NCBI GenBank assembly: GCA_028455995.1
Contig: JABELC010000007.1
Span: 310,001-374,000 of the forward strand
DNA length: 64,000 nucleotides
Reading direction: 5' to 3'
Origin: Scleromitrula shiraiana
Lineage: Eukaryota > Ascomycota > Leotiomycetes > Helotiales > Sclerotiniaceae
How positions within the stretch are numbered: position 1 is the first letter of the stretch; the number at the start of each line of letters is the position of its first letter. Under the pieces are notes generated by a model. That model was not told where the DNA came from. It did no database searches and saw only the letters and a program-made list of their open reading frames with translations. The translations under genes and the position numbers were made by a program. Below, in pieces: positions 37,024-47,765 of this stretch.

Positions 37024-37118
37024 GGGTTCGATTTATGTATAATGTCACATGTAGATTTATGGGATTATATGCAATTAGAAGAAAGATCATGCCATTTTAT
37101 TGTTGCGAATATAGGCAT

Positions 37119-38360
37119 CTATTTTTTGGCCAATACTTCCTTCACAACCTCCAGGATGTGGTCATGAATGGGAGCAGGTGCTGCAACAACACCCTTGTTT
37201 TCGGCCAATGTTCTTCCTTTGCTGAAATCCAATCTACGTCCTAAAGTATCTGTGACTTGACCACCTGCCTCACGCACAATGAGATCTCCAGCCGCGTGAT
37301 CCCAAATCTTCTCTTGGTAATCCGCACGAACGGGAAGTCTGAGGTAAATATCCCCGGCACCTCGAGCGATAGATCCATACTTTGCCTGAGAGTCCATTCG
37401 GACACTAGCTTTGGTGACACCTAACTTGGTAGCAATCGCATGTTGATCGCCATGGGAAGAGTGGCCTGCCTCAACACTCTCACAGAATGTTGCTTGTCCC
37501 AAATCCTTGACAGGCTTCATGTGAATTGGTTGACTTTTTGCCAAAGCTCCAGCAGTCAATTGTCGACTTGTTGCACCCTGACCTTGAACAGCTGAAAACA
37601 AAACACCCTTTCCTTCATCATCGGTTTGCTCCATACCAGTAGATGCATCCAGTGATACCGAATCGTCGACAGGAAGATTTGGGCAACCAAGAACCCCGAC
37701 TTTAACATCCCCATCAACCATCAGTGCTAGACAGACAGCATATTGACCTCCTCTCAAAAACCCTTTAGTTCCATCAATTGGATCTAAGGCCCAAATTCTT
37801 CCCTTACTACCACCAGCACTATTGCCTGCATCAATAGCATCAAGCATAGCATCAACACTTTCAATAGGACCTCCTAAGGTCTTCTCGGCAGAATCATCAG
37901 AAAGTTTAGCATCTTTAACCAACTCCCAAATTTGATCCCGTAATTTGATATCTTCTCTCAAAGAACTAGCTTCCTCTTCACCAACAACTTGATCATCTGG
38001 AAAGTTCTTTTTAATAGCTTGGATAATAAGAGCCTGAGCCCCAAAATCCCCAATGGTTACAGGGGATTTATCGTCCTTGGATACTGTGCCCTTGGCTTTC
38101 TCATGAAATACTTTCTTTGTTAAAATAGCAGCTCTCTGAACGGCAAGTTGTGCAACTTCTAATTCCTTGCTGTATGTAGACATGTTGGTGGCTGTGATGA
38201 GCGGCCTGGAATAGGAGAAATGATGAGAAATAAGAGTAACACGGGGTAAGAACCTTGTAATGGCAGCCAGTATGATAATGAGGATTGATATGAAGAAGAT
38301 GGATTGTTTTGATAGAAATGAAGTTGAAGTTTTCCTATTTCGGTTGAGATTCTTTGTCAT
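37119..38360 (-). CDS. met22: 3'(2'),5'-bisphosphate nucleotidase, Hal2/Met22 type
   Basis: Single exon, 413 codons. The Mg-dependent, Li-sensitive phosphatase signatures are present: GDFGAQALI, metal-binding GEEEA (about 127), DPIDGTKGFLRGGQYA (about 191) and WDHAAGDLIVREAGG (about 353). The enzyme hydrolyses 3'-phosphoadenosine 5'-phosphate, the by-product of sulfate assimilation. The family start corresponds to Met60 (38181-38183, MSTYSKELE). The upstream in-frame 59 residues are basic, then strongly hydrophobic (FFISILIIILAAI), so a longer form could be mitochondrial or membrane targeted. I cannot tell which start is used. It runs divergently from the Rsm1-like gene, with 392 bp between the starts. 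Confidence 0.92.
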   Translation of the reverse strand: MTKNLNRNRKTSTSFLSKQSIFFISILIIILAAITRFLPRVTLISHHFSYSRPLITATNMSTYSKELEVAQLAVQRAAILTKKVFHEKAKGTVSKDDKSPVTIGDFGAQALIIQAIKKNFPDDQVVGEEEASSLREDIKLRDQIWELVKDAKLSDDSAEKTLGGPIESVDAMLDAIDAGNSAGGSKGRIWALDPIDGTKGFLRGGQYAVCLALMVDGDVKVGVLGCPNLPVDDSVSLDASTGMEQTDDEGKGVLFSAVQGQGATSRQLTAGALAKSQPIHMKPVKDLGQATFCESVEAGHSSHGDQHAIATKLGVTKASVRMDSQAKYGSIARGAGDIYLRLPVRADYQEKIWDHAAGDLIVREAGGQVTDTLGRRLDFSKGRTLAENKGVVAAPAPIHDHILEVVKEVLAKK

Positions 38361-38752
38361 AGATTCCTTGGGGAAGAAATCAAATCAATTGTGAGTTATG
38401 AGAGAAGGGACACAGAGGGGTAAAGTCGAGATCTCTTCGTTGTTCGTTCCCAGTTTTCTTTGGTGGGGTCTATAAAAATATGTATGCAAGCTTCCAAGCC
38501 GAAAAGCATATCATGAAGCAAAGCTACTGCAAGACGAAGGGGTGGCACAGACCAATTGAAGGATGGAAGAAAGGACAAGGGCCGTACAACCGCCCATTGA
38601 TTGATTAAATACTTTTTTATTAATCTTGAGTTACTCGATAAATAAACATCAAAACAAAGAGTGAATATTAATATTTGTTCGATTCCAGAAGACGACAATA
38701 TAAGAGAGTATCAAACTATCAATTTTTCAACTAGCCTGTTGGCTCTATAGCC
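38361..38752. other. Shared divergent promoter, met22-like / rsm1-like
   Basis: 392 bp between divergent starts. The sequence is AT-rich toward the plus-strand gene. No motif is convincing enough to name, and a 100-codon minus-strand open frame is not coding-like. Confidence 0.5.
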
Positions 38753-40242
38753 ATGAACACGACAAAAAGAAAGTTCAATGCCCTCTTGAATGGCTTAGGG
38801 ACTAAATCGAACTCATCACTGTCACAAAAGGATGTAAATAAGACGCCGGAAAAATCGAACAACGATACAGATGTTCAGAAAAAGCCACGAATAAGTTATT
38901 CATCAAATATTACGAACAGATTATCTACAATAACGAAAGTATCGTCTGGACCTTCAAACGAGTTCGAAATTCCTCATCGCAAATCAACAACTGTTGTAAC
39001 TCCATCTACTATTATTACTGAGACTCCCAAGTATGCGCCATGGGATCGGACGGAATTCCTCAAGCGTCTGAAATCGTTTTCGAATCTTACAGACTGGACC
39101 CCAAAGCCGACACGAGTTAACGAAGTTGAATGGGCTAAAAGAGGTTGGGTTTGTCAGAAAAAGGAGAGGGTGAGATGTTGTTTGTGCAATGTGGAAATAT
39201 TGGTGAAGTTGAATAAAAAGCAAGAGGAGGATGGAGAAGAGAAGGAAGTCTATATTGCGGAAAATATCGGTGGGTTTTTTAACACTGTCTTGGGCATGAA
39301 ATACTGACAGACTTATCAGAGAATGCCTTGGTAAACAAATATGTTGAGCTTATTGTTACTTCACATGAAGAGAGTTGCCTCTGGAGGAAGAGGGGATGTG
39401 ATGGTACGGATATCATTATCTATATGCTGCGCAGTACTAATTACTCTGCAGATCTCATTTTCAAACTACCCCTCAGCAACACGCAAGTCACCATGCAGAT
39501 CCTTCACGAACGTTATGATGAAATCCAGTCGAGAGCGGAACATCTGCCCTACCTTTACAACATGCAAGCTCCTGATGGTCTCGATATTGACCTTGCGACA
39601 AGCTATCTACCCAAGGGTTTCCTTAAATCACCTCTCCAAGACGAGCAAACAACTCCGAGCGCGGTCTCTACAGAGGTCAATAAAGTGTCATTGATGTTGG
39701 CATTGTGCGGTTGGCAGGGACATAAGCATGATCGTCTTGGCCCGCAACTACAGTCAGTTTCATGCCAAACGTGTTACAGAATTCTAGGATTGTGGATGTT
39801 TAAAAGCAAAGAGGTTAATCAAGCCGGGGAAGAAGTTGAAGGTGCAATTGTGCCAGGATTGGATCCAATTAGTCAACACCGAGAGTATTGCCCATGGAGA
39901 AATGCAGTATCTCAAAACGGAATTGAGGCTGCCTCAAAATCTAAACAGCGAGCTCTTGCTGGATGGGAGGTTGTATTACGTGTTCTTAAGAACGATCATC
40001 AATTAAGAACTGGTAGGGAGAAGGGAGACAAGGCATCCAGAAGATCCTACGCTGCCAATCCTGAACACGATTCTGAAGATCCAAATGCACCCGACTATGC
40101 GGATGATGAGTCTGCAAAGAGTATTAGGGATGCGAAAGACAAAGAGATATGGGCTCGATTAAGACGTGTTAAGACCATATTTGAGCCGAAGAAATTGAAG
40201 AGAACTGGTAGCGAAAAGTCTAAGAAGTCTACTACAGCTTGA
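38753..40242 (+). CDS. rsm1: C3HC zinc-finger protein, Rsm1/NIPA-like mRNA-export factor
   Basis: Three exons: 38753-39269, 39320-39403 and 39452-40242 (463 residues). The N-terminus is disordered and basic. The zf-C3HC domain starts at APWDRTEFLKRLKSF (about residue 95) and includes RGWVCQ, RCCLC and SHEESCLWRKRGCD. The Rsm1-like second domain follows (LALCGWQ about 283, VSCQTCYRILGLW, HREYCPWRN about 347). S. pombe Rsm1 acts in mRNA export; vertebrate NIPA is an SCF-type ubiquitin ligase component. The second intron is 48 bp, in frame and free of stops, with branch point TACTAATTAC. Splicing restores the CxxD..I spacing of the family. The tail is Lys/Arg-rich. Confidence 0.88.
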
Positions 40243-40784
40243 GAGATTTGGGAAATATACAAACTACAGGTATGTGTAATGATGATAATTTGCATAGGAG
40301 AAGAGATGAAATAGGGTATTGGGATGCGTTTGGCTTTGTAAACGGCGTTTGTATTGGAACATCTATTTCTTTTTGAGCGTAGCATATCGGGATACTTGCA
40401 GGATACCCATTACGACAATAACATAATATTTGTAAGATAGCCTGATCTGGATTTAATTGGTAACTTATTAGCTATTCATTGGGAGGACTAGATATCATGA
40501 GCACTCATATGACTTTTCAATACTCAGGAACTCCTTTTATATACTTCGCTCTAGCGATTACTCTTGATACCCTTTCTCATTTGCCACTAATAGTGGGGTT
40601 CGTGTAAAGTGGTTTTTTATCGAGACCTGATTGGTGATAAGGTTTCCATGACAACATTACAATTTCCTTCTTTTTAGGAATAAGACGCGACTTTGGGCAC
40701 CTACGTAAATAATTATCAAACGCTTCCCGCGGTACTTTACACAACCTACCTGGTAAATACAATCTTTGATCTTCCCTAGTACTC
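40243..40784. other. Intergenic, promoter of the SNF2 gene
   Basis: Between two tandem plus-strand genes. A 69-codon minus-strand frame (40577-40786) overlaps the SNF2 start and has no family features. Confidence 0.5.
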
Positions 40785-43700
40785 ATGAGGTAAGGGTCTT
40801 GTTGTATCTATGTATGGGAGGAGCAATGCTAATATGAGCTAGAAGCGGATTTACTCCATTAAACACAGAAACACCACAACGGACTACGAAAACTCGAGAA
40901 CGACGAAATACTCGGTCATCACCAGAGGGAGCAAGTACCCCGCCTTTGGAGTTACCTAAACTCCAAAGTGAGAGTCCATTGTCTGCGGACAAAGTCTCAT
41001 ATACTCCAACACTCAGTGATCTCGGTGACTCGAGTTCCATCTTCGATTCGCCTTTCCAAGTTACAGGTCGTGGTTCTCTAAAGGAGCGCACTGTGATTGT
41101 TGTCGATTCACCCGAGTACAAAACAAAACCTACCAAGAAATACAACAACAATATGGTTAAAGAGAGGTCCCCAGCGAAGGCTCCTCTACGCCCAGTAGAG
41201 CCCAATGATCGTTCCGGACCACCCCAGAGCAGTGCCCCCAACCCTTTATCTAGCATTCCTAGATTTGGAGAACCAACACTACCGCAATCTCCATTGAATC
41301 GGTCATCCAAGCAACAACATGAGGAGCTCTTTATACAACCGAAGTCCAGACCCGATTTTCATAGACCTGCAGACAGACCTGGTATGTTAAGTCTGCCAAG
41401 TAAGCTCACATTCACTAATCATTGTATAGCACACCCACATCTTCAAGGTGCAAAAGATATGGCCCGTCATATTATAAATCCTCTTATACCCAGAGCACCC
41501 GCCCATTATAACCAGCCAGTTCGTGCGCCAGTATCAGGTTCTTCATCATATTCGACAACTCCCCCAATACCCCCACCTACATTTAGTTCTGGGGGTTTCC
41601 AGAGTGTCAACTCATATGTTCCTAGCAACAATTATGTCGACCTCACAACGAATAGACAAGTTTACGATGAGCCATATACCTACGTTGATCCCGCAAAAGC
41701 TCAAGAAGATCTTAAGGCATTACTAGAGGGTGTTATGGAGGATGAGGAGGACAAAAAGCCTAGAACAAGATCTCGTAAGAAGAGAAAGGAGGCCGAGATA
41801 GATGACTTGACGGCAAAGATCAATGGACTGAATGTGGAATCCGAGGAAAAATTCGAAGTGGCATCTGACAATGAAGATGAAGATGATGGCACGATCGAAG
41901 GTATTAATGTTAAATTACTCCCTCATCAAGTCGAGGGTGTCGATTGGATGATAGGTCGCGAAATTGGTACCGGAAAGAAAGGTTTGGTCCCTAAGGGAGG
42001 TATTCTTGCAGATGATATGGGTTTGGGAAAAACATTGCAATCGATTTCTCTGATCTTAAGCAACCCCAAACCATCAAATTCGGACGATCTTTACGCTAAA
42101 CGCAAATTACCTTCTGGTCTAGACAAATGTACTTTGGTTGTCGCTCCTCTTGCACTGATTCGACAATGGGAAGCCGAAATTAAGGACAAAGTCGAAGACA
42201 GCCACTCTCTTCGTGTTTGTGTTCATCACGGTCCACAACGTACTAAGCGGTTCCAGGACCTTAAGAAATTTGATGTTGTTGTAACGACTTATCAGATTTT
42301 AGTCTCTGAATGGGGCAACTCAGCAGCAGAAGATGATGGCCTCAAAGTTGGTTGTTTTGGTTTACATTGGTATAGGGTAATTCTCGATGAGGCTCATACC
42401 ATTAAAAACCGAAATGCCAAGGCTACTCAAGCATGTTATGCACTACGAAGTCAGTATCGTTGGTGTTTGACGGGAACGCCTATGCAGAACAATCTCGACG
42501 AATTGCAAAGTCTTATCAAGTTTTTGAGAATCAAGCCCTTCGATAATTTGAAGGAATGGAAAGATCAAATCGACAGACCAATGAAAAATGGTAGAGGAGA
42601 TATTGCGATTAAACGTTTACGCCATTACTTACAAATTTTCATGAAGCGTCGTACTAAGGAGATTTTGAAGAAGGATGGAGCCTTAAATCCAGGAGGAAAG
42701 CCGTCTGTTGCTGGAGAGGGAAGCTCTACAGGCTTCAAAGTTACCGAACGTAAGATTGAAAAGGTCTTCGCCGAATTTTCGCCCGAAGAACGAAAATTCT
42801 ACGAGAGATTAGAGAAGCGCACTGATGCAAGCATTGAAGAGATGATGGAAGGAAAAATAAACTATGCGAGCGCATTAGTTTTACTTTTACGTTTAAGACA
42901 GGCTTGCAACCATCCTCAACTAGTCGCTAGCAAGCTTGGAAAAGATAGTGATGCTCTCTCATCTGAGACACAAACTTCAAAATCGAAATCCACGACGGAT
43001 GTCGATGAAATTGCCGATATGTTTGGTGATTTGGGTGTGGGCTCGAAGAAGTGCGAAGTTTGTCAAATTGAGTTGGAAAAAGAAGCTAGATCGCAAGGTG
43101 CCATCCGTTGTTTGGATTGTGATGCTGATTTGGAAGAAATTTCTGGAAAGAAACTCAAGGCAAAGAAGGATAAGAAAAAGAAGAAGAAGAAGAAGAAGAC
43201 GCATAAGGAGCCTATCGAATCTGCTTCTGACAAGGAAGAAAAGTTTGTTCCTCGCAAACCAAGAAACCGAAACATTATTGAAGATAGTGATGATGAAGAG
43301 GAAGAAGGCGAATGGCTTGTTGGAGAAAAGAAGCAAGGTCCCCTTACTCTCGGTAAAGCTGGTGGCAAAGAGGATGAGAATTGCGAAGGTGGTGGTGAGT
43401 GGCTTACTTCAGATCATGATTCTGAATTGGACGAGTCTTTCCCAGAGGTCCAAGACATTCTTAGTCAAAAAGTGGTAAATCTCGACAGCTCTGATGAGGA
43501 AGATGCTGAAGCATCGGACGAATCAGAAGAGGTATCAGATGAAGAATCTGAAGTGGAAGACGAATTTGGATCGGAAGAAGAGGCGGAACTTGCGACAATG
43601 TCTGCATCTACCAAAATCACGCACTTGTTAAGAATTCTCAACAAAGAGGCCGATGAGCATAAATTCATCGTTTTCTCGCAATTCACGTCGATGCTTGATC

Positions 43701-44434
43701 TGATCGAGCCATTCCTTCGACAAAAAGGTTTCAAATATACTCGATATGATGGAAGTATGAGAAACGACATGCGTGAAGCTAGTCTTGACCGACTTCGAAA
43801 CGATAAGAATTGCCGAATCTTACTTTGTAGTCTGAAGTGTGGTTCTCTTGGTCTTAATCTTACGGCAGCTACACGTGTAGTCATTTTGGAGCCATTTTGG
43901 AATCCTGTAAGTATTACTCCGATGCATTTTCAACCATATAAATAGGCCAATGCTAATTAGATTATACAGTTTGTCGAAGAACAAGCAATTGACCGTGTCC
44001 ATCGTCTCACCCAAAAAGTCGATGTAATCGTCTATAAAATTACCATCAAAGACACAGTTGAAGAGCGAATTCTCGAACTCCAAGAAAAGAAACGTGAACT
44101 CGCTAATCAAACGATCGAGGGTGGTAAGGGCGGAGCTGGTAAACTGGGCATGAAGGAGATTCTACAACTCTTCAGAAGAGATGCCGAACATGCTCCTCCG
44201 CAACGTGGCGCGGAGGCTTTTGATTTGGGTAGTAAGCCGAGGATTTTGAAGGAGGGATTGGCTAGTCCGAAGAAGAATAGAAGTCCTTCAAAATCTGGGA
44301 GCGCGACTAGTTTGGGGGTGTATGGAGAGAGTGGGAGTAGGGAATCTTCAGTGGCACCACCGCCGAGGAAACTTATGCCGAGCTCGCTTTCGAGTAGGAA
44401 GGTGGAGGATTCGATTTATGGGAGACGATGGTGA
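40785..44434 (+). CDS. SNF2-family DNA-dependent ATPase, Uls1/Rad5-like
   Basis: Four exons: 40785-40789, 40843-41381, 41430-43906 and 43970-44434 (1161 residues). The long open frame has no ATG before its conserved region and is closed upstream by a TGA. A 5-nt first exon (ATGAG, then GTAAGG donor, branch point GCTAATA and TAG acceptor) supplies the start. Disordered N-terminus (about 1-330), then the SNF2 core: LLPHQVEGVDWM, Walker A DDMGLGKT (about 375), DEAH (about 501), LTGTPMQNNLDE. A CEVC..CLDC zinc-knuckle-like pair (about 721) and a long Lys-rich/acidic insert with a nine-Lys run split the lobes. Then come HKFIVFSQFTSMLDL, SLKCGSLGLNLTAA, EPFWNP and EEQAIDRVHRL. It resembles yeast Uls1 and S. 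pombe Rrp1/Rrp2, chromatin translocases linked to SUMO and recombination; no complete RING is visible. The 41382-41429 intron is 48 bp, in frame and stop-free. Confidence 0.9.
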
Positions 44435-45539
44435 TTTAGTTGTTGATCATGTTACTTTATCTTTGATGGGGAATTGTTCGTCATTCGTGGTGTATTGTCT
44501 TTCTATCTATCTAGATATCCCGATGATCTATTAGATTAGACTAGATGGTTGGCTAGATTTTCTTACATGTATTGGTTTCTACGCTTACATTTACATTCTG
44601 GCTAGTGTCGAGAATGAATGGATACATATTCGGCGTTGATGGGGAAGATTGTATTGGACGAGAGAGAAGGGGAGTTTCATATATGGATTCTGAGATAGAT
44701 GGGATGAATGAATAGATGAGCACATAGTATTTATGAGACATGAAATGGCAAAAGTATTTTTTATTCTAATATCAATCTTCAATAGATTCGCAATGTTGCT
44801 GTCATGGTTTTTGGTTCGGGTAATACCATTTAAAGCTGCCATATTGGGACCTAAATTTATAGATCTAAGCGGAACTCTACCCTGAGCAATAAATAGGGTC
44901 TAGAGAGGAAACACATAGTTAAATAGTACTAGGATTACTCAATTGATAGACAATTATCAAAGTTAGCATGGGTTATAAGTAGCTACTGTAGGTATATTTA
45001 TTTCGTTGGGTGAAGCTTGAGAATTAGCTAGCATATCATCCTCTGGTAACCCTCAATCAACACTATACTAATACATACCGCGTAACAGTAACCTACCCAG
45101 TAACTGCAGTACAACTTGACACAACAACGCCGTGCGTGTTATGTTACTGTTACATATGAAATTTATATCTTCAATTTCTCCCAATACAGTTTCCCATTCT
45201 CTGTTTAAAGATTAAAGGTTTATATAAAATTCGATTAAATTGGATGAAATTCTTCGTCCTCTAGGTAGGCAGCGCTAAAATGACGTACCTAAAATCGCAA
45301 TGGAATCCCTACATTTCATTATCGCCGAACGTTCGGTTCGGCGGAGAAAGAAATAAAGAATGAATAAATGAATTCAATGGATATATAATAATTCGATATC
45401 TCTCGCCCATTTCTTCCTCCAATACTTTTGATTTATCTATCTGTTTGTTTGTTACATTTTTGGATATTTAAATTTGACTCCTGATAATATCATATTTCGC
45501 ATACAAAGGACTTAACTATCTATCAATTAATTTATCAAA
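44435..45539. other. Intergenic, promoter of the fmp52 gene
   Basis: No gene is supported. AT-rich, with a GC-rich inverted repeat about 200 bp upstream of the next start. Confidence 0.55.
45323..45343. promoter_or_regulatory. Perfect inverted repeat, candidate Zn2Cys6 regulator site
   Basis: CGCCGAAC, GTTCG spacer, GTTCGGCG: an 8-bp stem that also contains the palindrome CCGAACGTTCGG (CCG-N6-CGG). It is a sharp GC island in AT-rich DNA about 200 bp before fmp52. Paired CCG/CGG half-sites are typical of fungal binuclear zinc-cluster regulators; binding is inference. Confidence 0.45.
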
Positions 45540-46386
45540 ATGACCTCCGTAGTAACAGTAGGAAGTACCGGACTCGTCGTAAGAACAACTACCCCCCTCA
45601 ATTATATTCCTCCTTGCCATCATATCCTATTCATACATACTAACCCCATCTATCCAGGGTTCTCACATCCTCTCCACGCTCCTCACCCACCCCACCATCT
45701 CCACCATCCACGTCCTCTCACGCCGGGCTCCCTCTCCCTCTCCCTCTTCCTCTACCTCCTCCCCCAAACTCAACCCCCTCACCAACCCCGACACAACCAC
45801 CTGGCCCCAATCCCTCAAATCAACCCTGACTCCCACCCCCTCCCTCCTCATCTCCTCCCTCGGCAGCACCCTCGCCTCAGCCGGCTCCCTCGCAAACCAA
45901 CGCCTCATCGACCACGATCTGAATCTCGATCTTGCCGTCGCCGCTACAGAGGCTGTTCCGCCCGTTCCGGTATACGTGCTTATTAGCAGCGGTTCCGCAT
46001 CCTCCTCGTCGTATTTCCCATATCTAAAAATGAAAGGGGAGTTGGAGGATCGTGTTAAGGAACTCGCGCTTTCCTCTTCCAAACCGTCCGAGGTGAAAGA
46101 GAAGGGGTTTAAACATGTTGTTATTCTGAGACCGGGCTTACTATTAGGAGCGCGAAGTGAATCGAGAGGCGCGGAGTGGATTGCGCAGAAGGTGGCCGGG
46201 GGCGCGGGGAAGATATTGGGGGGGTGGGCGAGGGATGGGTGGGCGGTGGATGCGGGTGTTGTGGGGAGAGCGGCGGTTAGGGCGGGGGTGATGGCGTTGG
46301 AGGGGAAGGGGGTGGATGGGAAGGAGATTCCGGGGGTGTGGGTGTTGGAGCATAGGGATATTGTGAGGTTGGGGAGGGAGGAGTAG
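45540..46386 (+). CDS. fmp52: Fmp52-like NAD(P)-binding oxidoreductase, mitochondrial
   Basis: Two exons: 45540-45578 and 45658-46386 (255 residues), 79-bp intron (GTAAGA donor, CCAG acceptor). The Rossmann nucleotide-binding loop GSTGLVGSHIL is built across the splice junction. Later family segments are VYVLISSGSASSSSYFPYLKMKGELE (with the YxxxK pair), ILRPGLLLG and the C-terminal region. Yeast Fmp52 localises to the mitochondrial outer membrane and belongs to the atypical SDR/HTATIP2 group; its substrate is unknown. The coding strand is strikingly C-rich in 45660-45910 and G-rich in 46180-46440, unlike the AT-rich flanks. Confidence 0.85.
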
Positions 46387-46748
46387 GGTGGTGAGGTGTG
46401 TTTGGGGGTGAGGGGTGAGTTAATGTTGAGAAGGGAATGAATTGGGAACGGGAATGGGTTTTGGGTGTATGGTTTTGTTTAGATTGGATATGCTTGGATA
46501 TGGGTGGCGATTTTATTGGTAGTGATCTATTTGTTTATTTGTAAATCTATCTTATGCTGGGTAGGTCATCTCATTCGTGCATATGTAAATGTAATAATAC
46601 ACAATATTCATTATTCTTATCTCAACCTAGATAATTATAAAGTCCACATCCGTTTTCCTCATACAATATATCATACATACCAATAAAACCCTCCCTTTCT
46701 CATCCAAAAGTAATCCTACAATTCTTCCTCCCCCTCACATCCCCCTAC
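46387..46748. other. Short intergenic stretch between convergent genes
   Basis: 362 bp, G-rich at the left and C-rich at the right, holding the 3' flanks of two convergent genes. No gene is supported. Confidence 0.55.
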
Positions 46749-47213
46749 TCACTCCCCAAACTTCCCCCCCTTCTCCCCCCTCCCAAACCCACTCCCCCTC
46801 TCCCCACTCTGATCCTTCCCCCCGACACTCCTCTCCGCCCCCCCCTCCTGCGTATCCCTCTGCCGACTAACCTCCGTATTCGCCGGACTCACATCCAGCG
46901 GATTCGCCTCCCCTTTTCCCCTTCCCTTTCCAGCTTCCTTTAATTCCTCCTCCGGCCTCGTCTTGCTGGGATCAAAAGCTGCAGATTCTTGACGCGCGGC
47001 GCCGGCGTCGCTGCCGCTTTTGCTGTATTCGGTGGGTTCGGTGTTGATGCTGTCTTTGGGTTGGGAGTCTTTGCGGGGAAAGAGGGTGGGGGGTGTGGTT
47101 GTGAGGGTTCGGATTATCGGGGTGGTTTTGGTTTGGGTTTGGGTGGGGAGACGGGTAGAGGTTGGTTTGAGGAGGGGGCGGAGGATGATGGGTCTGAGAT
47201 TGAAGGGAGGCAT
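46749..47213 (-). CDS. Small disordered protein with mitochondrial-type leader
   Basis: Single exon, 154 codons, starting MPPFNLRPIILRPLLKP, an Arg/Leu-rich stretch without acidic residues typical of a mitochondrial presequence. The body is hydrophilic. The words NTEPTEYSKSGSDAGAA, AAFDPSKTRPEEE and NPLDVSPAN look like a block I recall as conserved in uncharacterised ascomycete proteins. The tail is Gly/Glu/Lys-rich. No enzymatic domain is present. The coding strand is C-rich at the start and G-rich at the end. It is convergent with fmp52. Function unknown. Confidence 0.7.
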   Translation of the reverse strand: MPPFNLRPIILRPLLKPTSTRLPTQTQTKTTPIIRTLTTTPPTLFPRKDSQPKDSINTEPTEYSKSGSDAGAARQESAAFDPSKTRPEEELKEAGKGRGKGEANPLDVSPANTEVSRQRDTQEGGAERSVGGKDQSGERGSGFGRGEKGGKFGE

Positions 47214-47765
47214 TTTTTGATGGTCTTTTGTTTTTCTTTTTGGAGAGAGATGAAGTTGATTGATTTGGGTTGGCGGTGTGTACAGATCTAGGTCATCGCC
47301 ACGTTAGCTAGTGTCTATGTATATAGGTACACCTTAGAATCGAAGAAGAGGGGTAACTTTACTTACATAAACCAAATTCTAGTATTGTAATAAAGTTATG
47401 AAGAGAAAATGCGCAATTGAAATCAATACCGTTTATTGTGATTGTTTAATTGTGTGATTAATTGATTTGGTAAGAATGGAATTGGAAGTTTGGAAATACT
47501 CGAGGTTTACTTGTGAAGTTGGTAGCTCTCTTCTTCAACGACGTCATGGATTCCGTGATATCACAAGCTTGCATACCCCACATGTTCGTCTCATCATTCA
47601 ATGTTTAGCCCACATATGTACCTAGGTGTGCTTGAGTAAGATCTTACACATCAATTGATTTTAGATATTATGAAATTTACATAACAACGCTCCCAACATG
47701 AATTTTCAAATAAGAGTCAATATCAAAAAATCCAAGTAAAGAATAGATCAAATATTCACAATTCC
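47214..47765. other. Intergenic, promoter of the small mitochondrial-type gene
   Basis: AT-rich stretch between the small minus-strand gene and the GH35 pseudogene; nothing else is visible. Confidence 0.55.

Noticed and set aside
40577..40786. 69-codon minus-strand frame starting at an ATG
   Set aside because: Overlaps the inferred SNF2 first exon and promoter, and has no recognisable features.
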